From: Pseudomonas piscis
GTDB lineage: Bacteria > Pseudomonadota > Gammaproteobacteria > Pseudomonadales > Pseudomonadaceae
Assembly: GCF_009380155.1 (NCBI RefSeq)
Contig: NZ_WHUV01000001.1
Span: 372,001-436,000 of the forward strand
Direction: 5' to 3'
Length of the DNA: 64,000 nt
Shown piece by piece: positions 33,667-42,845 of the stretch (position 1 is its first letter; each line of letters begins with the position of its first letter). A program made the position numbers and the translations under genes. The notes under the pieces are model-generated. The model made no database searches. It worked only from the letters and a program-made list of their open reading frames with translations, and was not told the origin of the DNA.

Positions 33667-35079
33667 ATGGACTACGTTGTGAGCTATCTCTCGATCGAAT
33701 TCGGCTTCTGCTTCATCCTGTTCTTCGTCCTGTATTGGGGCCTGGGCTTCAGCCTGCGCTTGCAGAACGTCCTGCTGCTGGCCGCCAGCTACGCCATCCT
33801 GGCCAGCTTCAGCCTGAACTTCCTCTATATCCTGCTGGGCTATACCACCCTGGTGTACTTGCTGGGCCTGCTCAGCCAGCGGTATCCCGGACGTGGCTGG
33901 GTCAACGGGCTGATGCTGTTGCTGGTGCTGGGGGCGTTCTACCTGTTCAAGTACCAGGACTTCTTCACCAGCAGCGTACAGAACGCCTTTGCCCAGTTCG
34001 GCGTGGAAGTGTCGCTGCCGCTGCTGGAAGTGCTGCTGCCGGTGGGGCTGTCGTTCTATGCGTTCCATTCGGTCAGCTACCTGGTGTCGATCCACCGGCG
34101 CGAGCTGAAGGCCGGCTCGCCGTTCGACCTGGCGCTGTACCTGGCGTTCTTCCCCAGCCTGATCGCCGGACCGGTGAACCGGGCGGTGCCGATGCTCGGG
34201 CAGATCAACCCGCCGCAACTGCGCCAGGTGCTGGAGCCGCAACGGGCGCTGGGGCTGATCGCGGTGGCGGTGGTCAAGCTGTTCTTCCTCAGCTCGTGGC
34301 TGGCCAACGAGTGGGTCGACCCGGTCTTCGACAGCCCGGTGGCCTACTCCGCCGAGCAGATCCTGCGGGCGGTCTACGGTTATTCGTTCCTGATCTATTT
34401 CAACTTCAGCGGCTACACCGACCTGGTGACCGGCATTGCCCTGCTGCTGGGTTTCCGCCTGCCGGAGAACTTCAACTACCCCTATGCGGCGCGCAACCTC
34501 AAGGAGTTCTGGGGCCGCTGGCACATCAGCCTGTCGACCTTCATCCGCGACTACGTGTACATCCCCCTGGGAGGCAACCGGGGGCCGGTCTGGCGCGGCA
34601 ACCTGAACATGCTGCTGGCGATGCTGATCTCCGGCCTGTGGCACGGCGCCAGTGCCAACTTCATCATCTGGGGCGCGCTGCACGGCGTCGGCCTGGCGCT
34701 GTACAAGCTGTGCAGCCCGCTGCTGGCCCGCGGACCGCGCTGGATCGGCTCCGACCTGGCGGCGCGCTTGCTGACCTTCCACTACGTGGCGCTGGCCTGG
34801 ATCTTCTTCCGCTGCGCGACCCTGTCCGATGCCCTGGACATGCTCAGCGGCCTGGGCGGGCTGTCCCTGGCCGGGTTGGCCGGCAGTGCCCTGTCGCTGC
34901 TGGGCTGCCTGTTGTTCGTGGCGTTCTACCCACGGATCGTGGCGTTGCTGCGCCGCTTGTTCGAGGCTGCCACCGGCTTGCCGTGGCTGCTGTATCCAGT
35001 GCCGCTGGGCCTGTTCATCTGCGTGGTCATCTTTGCCTCTCCATCGGGCGTGCCGGGGTTCATCTATGCCAGTTTCTAA
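33667..35079 (+). CDS. MBOAT family O-acyltransferase (AlgI-like)
   Basis: 470-aa polytopic inner-membrane protein with roughly ten or more helices. Conserved MBOAT features are LPVGLSFYAFHSVSYLV near residue 125, FFPSLIAGPVNRA near 160, NFSGYTDLVTGIALLLGF near 245, FWGRWHISLSTFIRDYVYIP with H286, and the catalytic histidine H326 in ISGLWHGAS. Such proteins pass acetyl groups across the membrane to acetylate alginate, cellulose or peptidoglycan with an SGNH partner. Two SGNH-type genes follow in the same operon. ATG 33667 is favoured; ATG 33649 would add six residues. No alginate or cellulose synthase genes are nearby, so the target polymer is unknown. Confidence 0.85.
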   Translation: MDYVVSYLSIEFGFCFILFFVLYWGLGFSLRLQNVLLLAASYAILASFSLNFLYILLGYTTLVYLLGLLSQRYPGRGWVNGLMLLLVLGAFYLFKYQDFFTSSVQNAFAQFGVEVSLPLLEVLLPVGLSFYAFHSVSYLVSIHRRELKAGSPFDLALYLAFFPSLIAGPVNRAVPMLGQINPPQLRQVLEPQRALGLIAVAVVKLFFLSSWLANEWVDPVFDSPVAYSAEQILRAVYGYSFLIYFNFSGYTDLVTGIALLLGFRLPENFNYPYAARNLKEFWGRWHISLSTFIRDYVYIPLGGNRGPVWRGNLNMLLAMLISGLWHGASANFIIWGALHGVGLALYKLCSPLLARGPRWIGSDLAARLLTFHYVALAWIFFRCATLSDALDMLSGLGGLSLAGLAGSALSLLGCLLFVAFYPRIVALLRRLFEAATGLPWLLYPVPLGLFICVVIFASPSGVPGFIYASF

Positions 35080-36199
35080 GCCTTCACCCTTGTCGATCAG
35101 CCTGGGCAGCGCGGCCAAGGTGTTCTATGCGTTGCTGGTGACCAGCCTGTTGCTGGTGTGGTTCAACCAGCAGTCGATCCGCCTGTATTGCCAGCAGAAG
35201 TACCACGAGAGCTGCGAGATCCCCGGCCTGGCGCAGAACCCGCAGTGGCGTTTCGGCGCGCAGCTCAACCAGGCCCTGGAAAACGCCCGGGTGGCCTTCG
35301 TCGACAGCTTCGTCGGCCAGGCCGAGCTGAACCTGGTGGCCGAGGTCCAGGCGGCGCCCGAGCCGGAACCTGCCGCACCAGCGCCGCAGGCCAAGCAGCC
35401 GGCAGCGGCGCACCAGGCTCCGGCAGCCAACGCCCATCCGGTCGCGCATCAGGCGCCGGTCGCTGCGCCGCCAGCGGTGGCCGTGGCGCCTGTGGCCAGC
35501 CAGCCGCCCAAGGTCGCGCAGGGAAGCATCGCGCCGCTGATGGTCAGCCTGGGCACTGGCGACGAGGTGTTTTTCGTCGGTGACTCGTTGATGCAGGGCG
35601 TGGCGCCACACATGGCCAACACCTTGCGCAAGCGCTACAACGTCAAGAGCCTGAACCTGAGCAAGCAGAGTACCGGCCTTGCCTACCCGAGCTTCTTCAA
35701 CTGGCCCAAGACCGTTGAAAGCACCCTGGCCAGCAACCCCAACATCCGCCTGATGGTGATCTTCCTCGGCCCCAACGACCCTTGGGACATGCCCGAGGTC
35801 AAGGGCAAGCCCTTCCTGCGCTTCAAGACCCCGGACTGGGAGGAGGCCTATCGCCGGCGTGTCGATTCGATCCTCGACACCGCCCAGGCGCACAATGTGC
35901 AAGTGATCTGGGTCGGGCCGCCGAACATGGAGAAGGCCAAGCTGTCTACGGCCATGGCCTACCTGAGCGAGCTGTACAAGGGCCAGATCGAGCAGTATCA
36001 CCAGCACTTCGTGTCGGCCAACGAGATTCTCGGCTACCGCCACGACGAGTTTTCCTACTACCGCATCAATGGCGACGGGCAGAAGATCAAGACCCGGGTC
36101 GATGACGGTATCCACTTCACCACTACTGGGCAGAAGCTCATCGCCGAGCGCGTGATCTCGATGATCAACTTCCCCAGCCAACAATTGACGGAGCATTGA
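35066..36199 (+). CDS. SGNH/DUF459-type periplasmic hydrolase/acetyltransferase
   Basis: 377 aa. One N-terminal membrane anchor (YALLVTSLLLVWF, about residues 18-30) is followed by a Pro/Ala/Gln-rich linker (about 95-150) and an SGNH domain: block I FFVGDSLMQG (S174), block III FLGPNDPWD, and the C-terminal DGIHFTTTGQKL with D347 and H350 completing the Ser-Asp-His triad. The ATG lies inside the end of the MBOAT gene (14-base overlap), so the two are translationally coupled. It is the likely periplasmic partner that places or removes acetyl groups supplied by the MBOAT protein. Confidence 0.82.
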   Translation: MPVSKPSPLSISLGSAAKVFYALLVTSLLLVWFNQQSIRLYCQQKYHESCEIPGLAQNPQWRFGAQLNQALENARVAFVDSFVGQAELNLVAEVQAAPEPEPAAPAPQAKQPAAAHQAPAANAHPVAHQAPVAAPPAVAVAPVASQPPKVAQGSIAPLMVSLGTGDEVFFVGDSLMQGVAPHMANTLRKRYNVKSLNLSKQSTGLAYPSFFNWPKTVESTLASNPNIRLMVIFLGPNDPWDMPEVKGKPFLRFKTPDWEEAYRRRVDSILDTAQAHNVQVIWVGPPNMEKAKLSTAMAYLSELYKGQIEQYHQHFVSANEILGYRHDEFSYYRINGDGQKIKTRVDDGIHFTTTGQKLIAERVISMINFPSQQLTEH

Positions 36200-36200
36200 G

Positions 36201-37424
36201 ATGGGGCGTTTGCAAGGTATTGCGCTGTTGCTGGGCATCACCTTGCTGAGCAGTTGCAGCCCGACCACCGAGGTCCAGGCCACTCCTGCCTCGGCACTGG
36301 CCAGGCCTGGTGCGGGCCAGAAGAAGTTGGTCACCCCCGGCAGCGATCCGAACCTGGCGCTGCTGGCACGCAAGTTCAGTACTTCCAACCGTACGCCGAT
36401 CAACATCGTGCAGCTGGGCGACTCGCATACCGCGGCCGACCTGTTCAGCGGCGAACTGCGCCGCCTGCTGCAGGCGCAGTACGGTGATGGTGGCATCGGC
36501 TTCGTGGCGGCGACCCCGGTGCCCGGCACGCGCTACGAGCGAGTGATCCTCAGTGCGGCCAAGCGCCAGTGGTCGCTGGTGTCGGCGCGCAACCAGCAGA
36601 GCACGCAGTTTCCCCTGGGTGGCTACCTGTCGCTGCCGCAGACCCCGGGAGCCCGGGTGCACATCGCCGAGCGCCAGCCGAGCAACCAGCAATACCGCAT
36701 CTCGGCCTTGTACCAGGCGTCCAGCAACAGCACCCTGACCGCGCGGGACAACCTCAACAAGGGCAGCCGCATGCTGGCCGCCACTGGCGGGCAATGGCGC
36801 CTGAGCCCGCCGTTCAACAACCTGACCCTGCCTTTGGACCTGAGCGTGGCCAACAGCCAGGGCCTGGCCCTGGGCGGTTGGAACATCCTCGGGCAGAAGA
36901 GCGCCGGGGTGATCTATTCCGCCCTGGGCATCAACGGCGCGCGCCTGGATGTGCTGGACAAGTGGCAGCCCGGCTGGCTGGAGGCCCTCAAGGCCTTGCG
37001 TCCGGACATGGTGGTGCTGGCCTACGGCACCAACGAGGCTTTCGACGACGATATCGATCTGCAGTTGTATCGCAGCCAGTTGCAGGAGAAGGTCGCGCTG
37101 CTGCGCAAGAACCTGCCCAAGACGGTGATCCTGCTGGTGGGTCCGCCGGATTCGATCAAGCGGCGCAATGCCGGCAGTTGCGCTGCCTCGCAGCCGCAGC
37201 CGCTGCGCCAGATCATCCAGATCCAGAAGGACGTGGCCAAGACCAGCCGCACGCTGTTCTGGGACTGGCAGGCGTTCATGGGCGGCGATTGCTCCATCAG
37301 CCAGTGGCAGGCCAGCGACCTGGCGCGCAACGACCTGATCCACCTGACCGCCGATGGCTATCGCAAGAGTGCCGACGGCTTGTACCGCTTCCTGCGTGGG
37401 CAGTTGGGCGAACGCATGCCCTGA
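36201..37424 (+). CDS. SGNH/GDSL-type lipoprotein of the O-acetylation module
   Basis: 407 aa. The start GIALLLGITLLSSCS is a lipoprotein signal with lipobox LSSC (Cys19), so it is predicted to be lipid-anchored in the envelope. The SGNH core has block I IVQLGDSHTAADL (S75), AYGTNEAFDDD near residue 274, and DLIHLTADGY with D378 and H381 near the C-terminus. It starts one base after the stop of the first SGNH gene. Two different SGNH proteins behind one MBOAT recall the AlgJ/AlgX division of labour in alginate acetylation. Confidence 0.8.
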   Translation: MGRLQGIALLLGITLLSSCSPTTEVQATPASALARPGAGQKKLVTPGSDPNLALLARKFSTSNRTPINIVQLGDSHTAADLFSGELRRLLQAQYGDGGIGFVAATPVPGTRYERVILSAAKRQWSLVSARNQQSTQFPLGGYLSLPQTPGARVHIAERQPSNQQYRISALYQASSNSTLTARDNLNKGSRMLAATGGQWRLSPPFNNLTLPLDLSVANSQGLALGGWNILGQKSAGVIYSALGINGARLDVLDKWQPGWLEALKALRPDMVVLAYGTNEAFDDDIDLQLYRSQLQEKVALLRKNLPKTVILLVGPPDSIKRRNAGSCAASQPQPLRQIIQIQKDVAKTSRTLFWDWQAFMGGDCSISQWQASDLARNDLIHLTADGYRKSADGLYRFLRGQLGERMP

Positions 37425-37443
37425 GCCTGCACTGGCGCAAGGC

Positions 37444-37475
37444 AAAAAAATGCCCCGCACATGGCGGGGCATTTT
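37444..37475. terminator. Bidirectional intrinsic terminator
   Basis: TGCCCCGC (37451-37458) pairs with GCGGGGCA (37464-37471); an A-run precedes (37444-37450) and ATTTT follows. It can stop both the O-acetylation operon and the convergent ilvD. Confidence 0.85.
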
Positions 37476-37491
37476 CATTTGCCGGTGGTGA

Positions 37492-39333
37492 TCACAGGCT
37501 GTCGAGCAGGGCCTTGTTGCGGACCGCGCCCTTGTCGGCGCTGGTGGCCAGCAGGGCATAGGCCTTCAGGGCGGTGGTCACCTTGCGTGGACGCACCTCC
37601 GCCGGCTTCCAGCCCTTCTTGTCCTGCTCGATTCGGCGGGCCGCCAGTTCCTCGTCGCTGACCAGCAGGTTGATCGAACGGTTGGGGATGTCGATCAGCA
37701 CCTTGTCGCCATCCTTGACCAGGCCGATGGCACCGCCGGCGGCGGCTTCCGGCGAAGCATGACCGATGGACAGGCCCGAGGTGCCGCCGGAGAAGCGGCC
37801 GTCGGTGAGCAGGGCGCAGGCCTTGCCCAGGCCCTTGGACTTCAGGTACGAGGTCGGGTACAGCATTTCCTGCATGCCCGGGCCGCCCTTGGGGCCTTCG
37901 TAGCGGATGATCACGATGTCGCCTTCCTTCACCTCGTCGGCGAGGATGCCGCGCACCGCGCTGTCCTGGCTTTCGAAGATCTTGGCGTTGCCTTCGAACA
38001 CGTGGATCGACTCGTCGACACCGGCGGTCTTCACCACGCAGCCGTCCAGGGCGATGTTGCCGTACAGCACGGCCAGGCCGCCTTCTTGGGAATAGGCGTG
38101 CTCGACGCTGCGGATGCAACCGTTCTCGCGGTCGTCGTCCAGGGTTTCCCAGCGGGTCGACTGGCTGAAGGCGGTCTGGGTCGGGATCCCGGCCGGGCCT
38201 GCCTTGAAGAAGGTGTGCACGGCCTCGTCATCGGTCTGGGTGATGTCCCACTTGGCGATGGCTTCCTCCATGCTGGCGCTGTGCACGGTCGGCAGGTCGG
38301 TGTGCAGCAGGCCGCCACGGGCCAGCGAACCGAGGATGCTGAAGATGCCGCCGGCGCGGTGCACGTCTTCCATGTGGTACTTCTGGATGTTCGGCGCCAC
38401 CTTGCACAGCTGCGGCACCTTGCGCGACAGGCGATCGATGTCGCGCAGGTCGAACTCGACTTCGCCCTCCTGGGCGGCGGCCAGCAGGTGCAGGATGGTG
38501 TTGGTCGAGCCGCCCATGGCGATGTCCAGCATCATTGCGTTCTCGAACGCCTTGAAGTTGGCGATGCTGCGCGGCAGCACGGACTCGTCGTTCTCGCCGT
38601 AGTAGCGCTGGCACAGCTCGACGATGGTGCGGCCGGCCTGCAGGAACAGCTGTTCGCGGTCGGCGTGGGTGGCCAGGGTCGAACCGTTACCCGGCAGGGC
38701 GAGGCCCAGGGCTTCGGTCAGGCAGTTCATGGAGTTGGCGGTGAACATGCCGGAGCACGAACCGCAGGTCGGGCAGGCGCTGCGTTCGTACTCCGCGACC
38801 TTCTCGTCAGAAGCGCTGGAGTCGGCGGCGATGACCATGGCGTCCACCAGGTCCAGGCCGTGGGAGGCGAGCTTGGTCTTGCCGGCTTCCATCGGCCCGC
38901 CGGAGACGAAGATCACCGGGATGTTCAGGCGCAGGGCGGCCATCAGCATGCCGGGGGTGATCTTGTCGCAGTTGGAGATGCAGACGATGGCGTCGGCGCA
39001 GTGGGCGTTGACCATGTATTCCACGGAGTCGGCGATGATTTCGCGGCTGGGCAGCGAATACAGCATGCCGTCGTGGCCCATGGCGATGCCGTCGTCCACG
39101 GCGATGGTGTTGAATTCCTTGGCCACGCCACCGGCGCGTTCGATTTCGCGGGCGACCAGCTGGCCCAGGTCCTTCAGGTGCACATGGCCCGGGACGAACT
39201 GGGTGAAGGAGTTGGCAACGGCGATGATCGGCTTCTTGAAGTCGGCATCTTTCATCCCCGTGGCGCGCCACAGGGCGCGGGCACCGGCCATGTTGCGACC
39301 GTGGGTGGACGTTTTCGAACGGTAATCAGGCAT
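37492..39333 (-). CDS. ilvD: Dihydroxy-acid dehydratase
   Basis: 613 aa, the normal bacterial length. It dehydrates 2,3-dihydroxy-isovalerate and -methylvalerate to the 2-oxo acids in valine and isoleucine synthesis, using an Fe-S cluster and Mg2+. The three cluster cysteines are expected in [13 protein letters not shown] and [16 protein letters not shown], both present. The C-terminal [14 protein letters not shown] holds the catalytic serine region. The N-terminus [19 protein letters not shown] is the conserved one. ilvA is also in the window but not linked to it. Confidence 0.97.
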   Translation of the reverse strand: MPDYRSKTSTHGRNMAGARALWRATGMKDADFKKPIIAVANSFTQFVPGHVHLKDLGQLVAREIERAGGVAKEFNTIAVDDGIAMGHDGMLYSLPSREIIADSVEYMVNAHCADAIVCISNCDKITPGMLMAALRLNIPVIFVSGGPMEAGKTKLASHGLDLVDAMVIAADSSASDEKVAEYERSACPTCGSCSGMFTANSMNCLTEALGLALPGNGSTLATHADREQLFLQAGRTIVELCQRYYGENDESVLPRSIANFKAFENAMMLDIAMGGSTNTILHLLAAAQEGEVEFDLRDIDRLSRKVPQLCKVAPNIQKYHMEDVHRAGGIFSILGSLARGGLLHTDLPTVHSASMEEAIAKWDITQTDDEAVHTFFKAGPAGIPTQTAFSQSTRWETLDDDRENGCIRSVEHAYSQEGGLAVLYGNIALDGCVVKTAGVDESIHVFEGNAKIFESQDSAVRGILADEVKEGDIVIIRYEGPKGGPGMQEMLYPTSYLKSKGLGKACALLTDGRFSGGTSGLSIGHASPEAAAGGAIGLVKDGDKVLIDIPNRSINLLVSDEELAARRIEQDKKGWKPAEVRPRKVTTALKAYALLATSADKGAVRNKALLDSL

Positions 39334-39633
39334 GAAGCACTCCAGGCGGCTAATCAGGTGACAAATGGGGAGTGAGCTTCTACTGACCTCGGGAACACTC
39401 AGAAATGGCCGTGTGTCCGAAGCTGCCGATGACCTCGCGGGATCGCCGCGAGACTCAGCCTGAGCTCATAAACCCGCCGGGGATGACTGGCGATGAATAC
39501 GCCCGATTCTACACCGCTGGCGTCAGGAAGGAATGCCGTGGCCGCTCTGCGGTTTCGATCGTTCTGCACGCGACCGCAGCCCGGCCCTTGCTTTAGACTC
39601 GCGGCCTTTGGATCACATGCCAATGGAACTGGA
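39334..39633. other. Intergenic region upstream of ilvD (300 bases)
   Basis: It must contain the ilvD promoter on the left and that of the small membrane protein on the right. A hairpin CTCGCGG/CCGCGAG (39434-39452) is present. Short open frames here have no recognisable content, and I see no convincing leader peptide rich in Ile/Val/Leu codons and no riboswitch. Confidence 0.4.
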
Positions 39634-40212
39634 ATGCTCGCTTCTTTTCGCTCCTTGAGGTTGTACCTGGTGGTTGGCGCGGTGCAGGGCATCGTGCTGA
39701 TGTGGTTGCTGCTCCATAGCGGCTGGAACTCCGGCGCCATGGCAGTGCTGGCTGCTGCCGTGCTGGCGGGCGGCACCACCTTGCAATTGCAGGGCGAGCA
39801 GTGGCGGCGGCTGCGCAGTTGGGTCGCCGTGCTGCTGGTTGGGCTGTTCTCGGCAGCGCTGGCGCTGGCATGCCAGGTGCTGCCCGGGACCCTGCTGGTG
39901 GTGTGTGGCATCGCTGCTGGGCTGTTGGTGATCGCGTTAGTGGGCGCCACCTTGGCCCAGGATGGCCCCCGGTTGGGGCGACGCCTGCTGGAAAACGGCC
40001 TGTGGCTGCTGCTGGCGTTGCCGTGGCCCTGGCTGGCGCAGAAGCTGTTCAAGCTCTGGCTTGCCTATCGGCACCTGGACCCCTTCAAGAGCGAGGTGCT
40101 GGCGCTGGCCTTCTTTGCCGGCCCGCCCCTGGCGTTCTCGGTTGCACTGTTTCTCGGCCAGTCATGGCGCGCCAGGGGGCTCAGGCGCAAGCCCGTTGAT
40201 TGTGCCGGTTGA
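39634..40212 (+). CDS. Uncharacterised membrane protein, about five helices
   Basis: 192 aa, very hydrophobic, with helices near residues 8-25, 28-45, 60-80, 83-105 and 120-135, and a basic C-terminus (WRARGLRRKP). I recognise no family with confidence; it has a DUF-like look resembling the start of membrane proteins that usually have a longer DUF4153-type C-terminus. ATG 39634 is chosen because the first helix follows directly; the frame is open further upstream without support. Its 3' end overlaps the convergent MFS gene by 32 bases, both stops being inside the other frame. Confidence 0.55.
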   Translation: MLASFRSLRLYLVVGAVQGIVLMWLLLHSGWNSGAMAVLAAAVLAGGTTLQLQGEQWRRLRSWVAVLLVGLFSAALALACQVLPGTLLVVCGIAAGLLVIALVGATLAQDGPRLGRRLLENGLWLLLALPWPWLAQKLFKLWLAYRHLDPFKSEVLALAFFAGPPLAFSVALFLGQSWRARGLRRKPVDCAG

Positions 40213-41374
40213 CCAGGCTGTTCAGGCCCAGGGCGCTGGTGCTGAGCACCAGGAAGCACAGGCCCAGGGCCATGGCCAGGTTATCGCTGGCCAGGTTGAT
40301 GAAGCCGCTTATCAGGCCGCCACAGGTGAAGATGATCATGTTGCCGGCCGAGGCCGAGGTCCCTGCGTTCTGCGGAAACAGGCCCATGGCCCGGGACGTG
40401 GCGACCGGCCGGGTGATAGTCGTGCCTGCGGTGCAGACGATCATCGGTAGCAGTACGCTGCTGGCGCTCGGTTCGAAGCGCTGGAGAAACAGCATCAGCA
40501 GCCCGGACAGGGCGATCAGCAACAAGCCGGCGATGATCTGGGTGCTGGCCCGCAGGTGCCGGTTCATCGCTCCGGCGGCGAACCCGCCCAGGATATAGGC
40601 CGCGCCGTATAGCAGGAGCACCAGGGAATACTGGTAGGGCGAGAGCTGCAACTGCTCCATGAAGATGATCGGCGAGGTGACGATGAACGAGAAATGGCAG
40701 GCAAAGGCCAGCGCCGAGATCAGCCAGTAGCCCACGAAGCGCGGCTCCGCGCAGACCAGCCGGTAGGCGGCGAAGATATTGCGCTGGCGGCCCTTGGCCG
40801 TGCCCGGGGTGTTTTCCAGCAGCAGCCAGGCCATGAGGATCACCAGCAGGCCGATGGTCGCGAACACCTCGAAGCTGCCTTGCCAGCCGAGTCGTTCCTG
40901 CAGCCAGGTGCCGAACAGCGGGGACAGGGAAATGAAGATCCCGCTGGCGGTGACCATGGCGATGCGCAGGCGTTCCTGCTCCTTGCCTTCGAACAAGTCC
41001 TGGACCAGGGCCTGGGATAGAACGAAGCAACCGCAACCCATGGCCTGGACCACGCGGAAGAACAGGAACCACGAGTATTGGCTGGCGACGACGCAGCCGG
41101 CCGCGCCGACCAGGGCCACGCTCATGCCCCCCAGTAACAGCTTCTTGCGGCCCAGGGAGTCCGATAGCGGGCCAACCAGCATCAGGGAAAAGGACAGACC
41201 GATGGCGAACAGGCTGACGGACAGCGCGATGTCGGCGCTCGACGTCTGGAAACGTTCGGCCAGGGCAGGAAAGGAGGGCAGGATGACATCCAGCGGAAAG
41301 ACTCCCAGCAGGGTCATGGTCATCAACAGGATGATGGCCGAGGTCTTCTGCGTGGCGTTGGATGCGTGGCCCAT
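40181..41374 (-). CDS. MFS transporter, DHA1/Bcr-CflA-like drug efflux type
   Basis: 397 aa with about twelve helices. The signature loop between helices 2 and 3 reads VGPLSDSLGRKKLLLGG (about residues 67-83), and the N-terminal PLDVILPSFPALAERF resembles Bcr/CflA and other DHA1 exporters. The substrate is unknown. The short acidic/basic loops and the absence of a long central loop fit the 12-helix group. It precedes rlmI on the complementary strand by ~110 bases, and its 3' end overlaps the convergent gene by 32 bases. Confidence 0.8.
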   Translation of the reverse strand: MGHASNATQKTSAIILLMTMTLLGVFPLDVILPSFPALAERFQTSSADIALSVSLFAIGLSFSLMLVGPLSDSLGRKKLLLGGMSVALVGAAGCVVASQYSWFLFFRVVQAMGCGCFVLSQALVQDLFEGKEQERLRIAMVTASGIFISLSPLFGTWLQERLGWQGSFEVFATIGLLVILMAWLLLENTPGTAKGRQRNIFAAYRLVCAEPRFVGYWLISALAFACHFSFIVTSPIIFMEQLQLSPYQYSLVLLLYGAAYILGGFAAGAMNRHLRASTQIIAGLLLIALSGLLMLFLQRFEPSASSVLLPMIVCTAGTTITRPVATSRAMGLFPQNAGTSASAGNMIIFTCGGLISGFINLASDNLAMALGLCFLVLSTSALGLNSLVNRHNQRACA

Positions 41375-41488
41375 GATGCGGGGTTCTCAGTCCTTGAGGT
41401 GGTCCCGAGGATCGAGTCGTGGCCCGGCAAAGTCAATGGATGGCGCTGGCCATTCCCGTCGTCGACGGCAATGGCCAGCCGGCCGGCC

Positions 41489-42685
41489 TCAGCTGTTGGG
41501 CAGCAGGCGGCAGGTGATGCTCTTGATGTAGCGGGTTTCCGGGATGGCCGGGTGCACCGGGTGATCCGGGCCCTGGCCGCCGCGCTCGAGCAGTTGGATG
41601 TTGCGATCCAGGTGGCGGGCGCTGGTCAGCAGGATGTTCTGCAGGTCGTCCTCGGGCAGGTGCATCGAGCACGAGGCGCTGACCAGGATGCCGTCCTTGG
41701 TCAGCAGGCGCATGGCCTGCTCGTTGAGGCGGCGGTAGGCGCCTTCGCCGTTCTTCAGGTCCTTCTTGCGCTTGATGAAGGCGGGCGGGTCGGCAACGAT
41801 CACGTCGAAGCGCTCTTCGGCGGCCTTGAGTTCCTTGAGGGCCTCGAATACATCGCCTTCGATGCAGGTGAGCTTGTCGGCGATGCCGTTCAGCGCGGCG
41901 TTGCGTTCCACGCCATCGAGGGCGAAGCCCGAAGCGTCGACGCAGAACACTTCGCTGGCGCCGAACGCACCGGCCTGCACGCCCCAACCACCGATATAGC
42001 TGAACAGGTCCAGCACGCGCTTGCCCTTGACGTAGGGCGCCAGGCGCGCGCGGTTCATGCGGTGGTCGTAGAACCAGCCGGTCTTCTGGCCTTCCATCAC
42101 CGGGGCTTCGAACTTCACGCCGTTCTCTTCCAGGGCCACCCACTCCGGCACCACGCCGAACACCGTGTCGACGTAGCGCTCCAGGCCTTCGGCGTCACGG
42201 GCGGCGGAGTCGTTCTTGAACAGGATGCCGCTGGGCTTGAGCACCTGGACCAGGGCGGCGATCACGTCGTCCTTGTGGCGTTCCATGGTGGCCGAGGCCA
42301 GCTGCACCACCAGGATGTCGCCGAAACGATCCACCACCAGGCCTGGCAGCAGGTCGGAGTCGCCGTACACCAGGCGGTAGAAGGGCTTGTCGAACAGCCG
42401 CTCGCGCAGGGACAGGGCCACGTTCAGGCGGTGCACCAGCAGCGACTTGTCCAGGGCCAGCTTGGCATCGCGCGACAGCAGGCGAGCGCAGATCAGGTTG
42501 TTGGGGCTCATGGCGACGATGCCCAGGGGCTTGCCACCGGCAGCTTCCAGCAGCGCCTGGTCGCCTGCCTTGAAGCCGTGCAGGGGAGTGGCGGCTACAT
42601 CGATCTCGTTGCTGTAGACCCACAGGTGGCCGGCGCGCAGGCGGCGGTCGGCGTTGGCTTTGAGGCGCAGGCTTGGCAGGGACAT
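41489..42685 (-). CDS. rlmI: 23S rRNA (cytosine-C5)-methyltransferase RlmI
   Basis: 398 aa. An N-terminal PUA domain (LPSLRLKANADRRLRAGHLW and VYSNEID) precedes an RlmI-specific linker and the SAM-binding Rossmann domain with LDLFSYIGGWGVQAGAFGA, the FCVDASGFAL motif and VADPPAFIKRKKD. Known RlmI methylates C1962 of 23S rRNA with S-adenosylmethionine. The start at ATG 42685 gives the conserved opening. The next gene upstream is divergent (HDOD), 160 bases away. Confidence 0.93.
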   Translation of the reverse strand: MSLPSLRLKANADRRLRAGHLWVYSNEIDVAATPLHGFKAGDQALLEAAGGKPLGIVAMSPNNLICARLLSRDAKLALDKSLLVHRLNVALSLRERLFDKPFYRLVYGDSDLLPGLVVDRFGDILVVQLASATMERHKDDVIAALVQVLKPSGILFKNDSAARDAEGLERYVDTVFGVVPEWVALEENGVKFEAPVMEGQKTGWFYDHRMNRARLAPYVKGKRVLDLFSYIGGWGVQAGAFGASEVFCVDASGFALDGVERNAALNGIADKLTCIEGDVFEALKELKAAEERFDVIVADPPAFIKRKKDLKNGEGAYRRLNEQAMRLLTKDGILVSASCSMHLPEDDLQNILLTSARHLDRNIQLLERGGQGPDHPVHPAIPETRYIKSITCRLLPNS

Positions 42686-42845
42686 GACGTCGCTCCGGAA
42701 AAAAGGGCGCGATTATACCCCTTCGTAGGCGTTCGGTGATGGCCATTGGACCTGCGGCTAAATGCGCAAGGTAAAGTTCCTGTCGGTTTGCCCAACATTG
42801 CCGAGATAGGGGGTAGAATCGCCGCCTGACCCAGAGTGTGTACTT

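Noticed and set aside
39334..39420. Branched-chain amino acid attenuator leader before ilvD
   Set aside because: No short frame rich in Ile/Val/Leu codons followed by a terminator/antiterminator pair could be found.
39405..39596. 63-codon open frame between ilvD and the membrane protein gene
   Set aside because: No ribosome-binding site, no recognisable content, and it overlaps the presumed promoter region.
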